In this document: piece after piece, positions 62,612-64,000 of the stretch
How positions within the stretch are numbered: the stretch's first letter is position 1
How the letters are laid out: every line of letters begins with the position of its first letter
Origin: Oscillospiraceae bacterium
GTDB taxonomy: Bacteria; Bacillota; Clostridia; Oscillospirales; Ruminococcaceae
Reading direction: 5' to 3'
NCBI GenBank assembly: GCA_017468365.1
Contig: JAFUIS010000022.1
Location: forward strand, 1 to 64,000
Length of the DNA stretch: 64,000 bases
The notes under the pieces: model-generated
The model's database searches: none
What the model was told of the DNA's origin: nothing
Seen by the model: the letters and a program-made list of their open reading frames with translations, nothing else
Translations under genes and position numbers: made by a program

Positions 62612-63716
62612 ATACGAAGAAGAATTTTGCGGCAGCGGTCATTACAACAAGGAAAATAAGGTTTATGACGGTGAACATTGAAAGATATTTTTTGCCTTCG
62701 CCGGGATAAAGAATTTTAAACTCGCTGAAAGTTATGAGACTTGCGAGCGAAGCGATGAGGGTTCCGGTACCGCCGATATTTACGCCCAGAAGAAGGCTTC
62801 TGTAATCCTCGGTAAACTGGGAAAGCAGAATAGCGGTGGGAACGTTGCTTATGAACTGGCAGGAAAGAGTTGAAACGATGAGGGCATCTTTTTCGAGAAG
62901 CATGGAGAAGAATGCGTTGACAGCATCCATTCTTGCAAGGTTTCCGGAAAAGATAAAGAAAAAGAAGAAGGTTCCCAAAAGGCCGTAGTCGACCTCCAGA
63001 AGGGCATCTTTATCCATGAAGAAAAGTACTGCCGGGATCATTATAAGGCCGAGAAGGAACGGCACGAGCCTTAAAACGATAAGCACAGAGATGAAGAAAA
63101 GGATGAAGTAAGTCACCGTTCTTGCGGTGTGGAATTTTTCGGGGAATTCTTCGTCTATATGGAGTTTTTCGGGTTTTACGAGGAAGCAAGCCGCCGCAAG
63201 CATTGAAATTGCGAGGACAAAAGGCGGGAACATTATGGAGATGAATTCATCGGTGGGAATTTCGTAAAAGGAATGGATATAAAGGTTTTGGGGGTTGCCG
63301 AAGGGGGTCACCATTCCGCCAAGGTTTGCGGAAATATTCTGGAGAATGAAAAGATAGGCCATATATTTTTCTTTTTTGCCTACGGAAAGGGCAAAATAGC
63401 CGAGAGGCAAAAAGGTTATGAGCGCCATATCGTTTGCGATTATCATTGAGCCGATGAAAGTTATGACAACGAGCATCAGGAAAAGCCCACGAAGGTTGCC
63501 GGCGGCCATTACAAGTTTTCGGGCAAGGATAGTAAAGAATTTTACGTTGCCGAGGGCGCTGACCACCGCAAGGGTGATGAAAAGGCAGGCAAGAGTCCGC
63601 CAGTCAAAATATCCGAAATATTCCGCATCCGGCGGGACAAAAAAGCTTGTTATAAGAGCCGCGGTCATTGCTACGCAAAAGACCGTATTTCTTTTTATGA
63701 AATTAACGACTTTCAT
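62610..63716 (-). CDS. Ion-transporter-superfamily anion permease (ArsB/NhaD/CitM-like)
   Basis: 368 residues, about ten hydrophobic segments. TFIGSMIIANDMALITFLPLGY and GGMVTPFGNPQNLYI resemble the duplicated motifs of SLC13/ArsB/NhaD transporters; SNVPTAILLSQF and GVNIGGTGTLIASLASLI form the second half. The cargo (dicarboxylate, arsenite or Na+/H+) cannot be told. The ATG at 63716 (MKVVNFIKR) has CGGAGG upstream; the longer frame is untranslated leader. Shorter than many members (about 420-450). Confidence 0.82.
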   Translation of the reverse strand: MKVVNFIKRNTVFCVAMTAALITSFFVPPDAEYFGYFDWRTLACLFITLAVVSALGNVKFFTILARKLVMAAGNLRGLFLMLVVITFIGSMIIANDMALITFLPLGYFALSVGKKEKYMAYLFILQNISANLGGMVTPFGNPQNLYIHSFYEIPTDEFISIMFPPFVLAISMLAAACFLVKPEKLHIDEEFPEKFHTARTVTYFILFFISVLIVLRLVPFLLGLIMIPAVLFFMDKDALLEVDYGLLGTFFFFFIFSGNLARMDAVNAFFSMLLEKDALIVSTLSCQFISNVPTAILLSQFTEDYRSLLLGVNIGGTGTLIASLASLITFSEFKILYPGEGKKYLSMFTVINLIFLVVMTAAAKFFFV

Positions 63717-63783
63717 CGAATACCTCCGAAAAAACAAAAAAACACTGTTTGCCATAATACACCATTTTTTATTTCTTTGCAAT

Positions 63784-63813
63784 AAAAAAACACGCCTTTC
63801 GGCGTGTTTTTTT
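63784..63813. terminator. Terminator after the 3'-partial acidic-protein gene
   Basis: CACGCC (63791-63796) and GGCGTG (63801-63806), loop TTTC, with long A and T tracts. Confidence 0.8.
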
Positions 63814-63820
63814 GATTTCA

Positions 63821-64000
63821 TCAGCCTTCGTCGGTGACGACTTCTTCGTTGGTGACGTTTCCGGTTTCTTCGGTGGCGGATTCTTCCGCGGCTTTCTGTG
63901 CAGCGGCAACGATATCGTCGATGATTCCTCCGACGGTTTCATAAAGCTCGGTTTTTTCGGCTTCATAGCCTTCGCAGATGGAATCTGCCCATTCGACGAA
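63821..64000 (-). CDS. C-terminus of an acidic protein (start beyond window)
   Basis: The last 59 residues of a minus-strand gene entering from the right edge. The visible part is helical (WADSICEGYEAEKTELYETV, DDIVAAAQKAAEE) and ends in an acidic tail (EETGNVTNEEVVTDEG). The stop at 63821 lies just before a terminator. Family not recognisable from this fragment. Confidence 0.6.
   Translation of the reverse strand, partial: FVEWADSICEGYEAEKTELYETVGGIIDDIVAAAQKAAEESATEETGNVTNEEVVTDEG

Noticed and set aside
1-64000. CRISPR arrays, toxin-antitoxin pairs, prophage structural genes, rRNA operons
   Set aside because: No regularly spaced repeats, no matching gene pairs and no rRNA sequence were seen on either strand.

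Overview
The window reads as a stretch of chromosome from an anaerobic, spore-forming member of the Firmicutes/Clostridia, probably a Ruminococcaceae/Oscillospiraceae-type gut bacterium. Reasons: a complete spoIIAA-spoIIAB-sigF operon and a SpoVB-like flippase; zinc-ribbon versions of ribosomal proteins S4, S14, L24 and L36; a valS T-box leader; AGGAGG ribosome-binding sites; a type III glutamine synthetase and an ANTAR regulator. No species can be named from the sequence alone.

Layout. 1-3.5 kb: purine genes guaA (cut by the window edge), purB and purA. 3.7-8.0 kb: a nitrogen-assimilation unit with glnN (GSIII) on the minus strand, divergent from glnA (GSI) and an ANTAR RNA-binding regulator; the glnN leader carries what looks like an ANTAR antiterminator over an intrinsic terminator. 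8.0-12.3 kb: a 4.2-kb island (two SDR oxidoreductases, a GRP-family sugar transporter, an AraC regulator) bounded by about 90-bp direct repeats of the 3' half of tRNA-Lys plus its terminator, with a decayed tyrosine-recombinase tail beside the intact tRNA. 12.4-15.6 kb: feoB, then the convergent spoIIA operon. 15.7-31.5 kb: the full S10-spc-alpha ribosomal superoperon (rpsJ to rplQ, including secY, adk, map, infA and rpoA), with a leader of roughly 400 nt.

31.8-36.9 kb is the most unusual part. It holds a lone tyrosine recombinase; two convergent, nearly identical secreted proteins forming a large inverted repeat; a strong promoter and a riboswitch-like three-way-junction leader in front of only one of the twins; complementary hairpin loops shared between the twins' untranslated regions; and a RAYT (IS200-like) transposase gene with two in-frame copies of a 25-bp palindrome. 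36.9-40.2 kb is the conserved rqcP-hup-mazG-spoVB block. 40.2-52.2 kb is a long minus-strand run of housekeeping genes: SAH/MTA deaminase, purine nucleoside phosphorylase, nucleoside kinase, hemZ, an MBL hydrolase, dtd, relA and recJ, plus two Glu-rich proteins of unknown function. 52.4-57.0 kb, plus strand: acyltransferase-like membrane protein, SLOG protein, ComEC-like MBL protein and DUF3006 protein, then an OmpR-type two-component system. 57.0-64 kb: MBL hydrolase, folC, valS with its T-box, a GNAT acetyltransferase, an anion permease and the C-terminus of an acidic protein.

Functionally most of the window is core metabolism and translation. The accessory parts are the tRNA-Lys island and the recombinase/twin-surface-protein/RAYT locus. 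I saw no CRISPR array, prophage structural genes, rRNA or replication origin.
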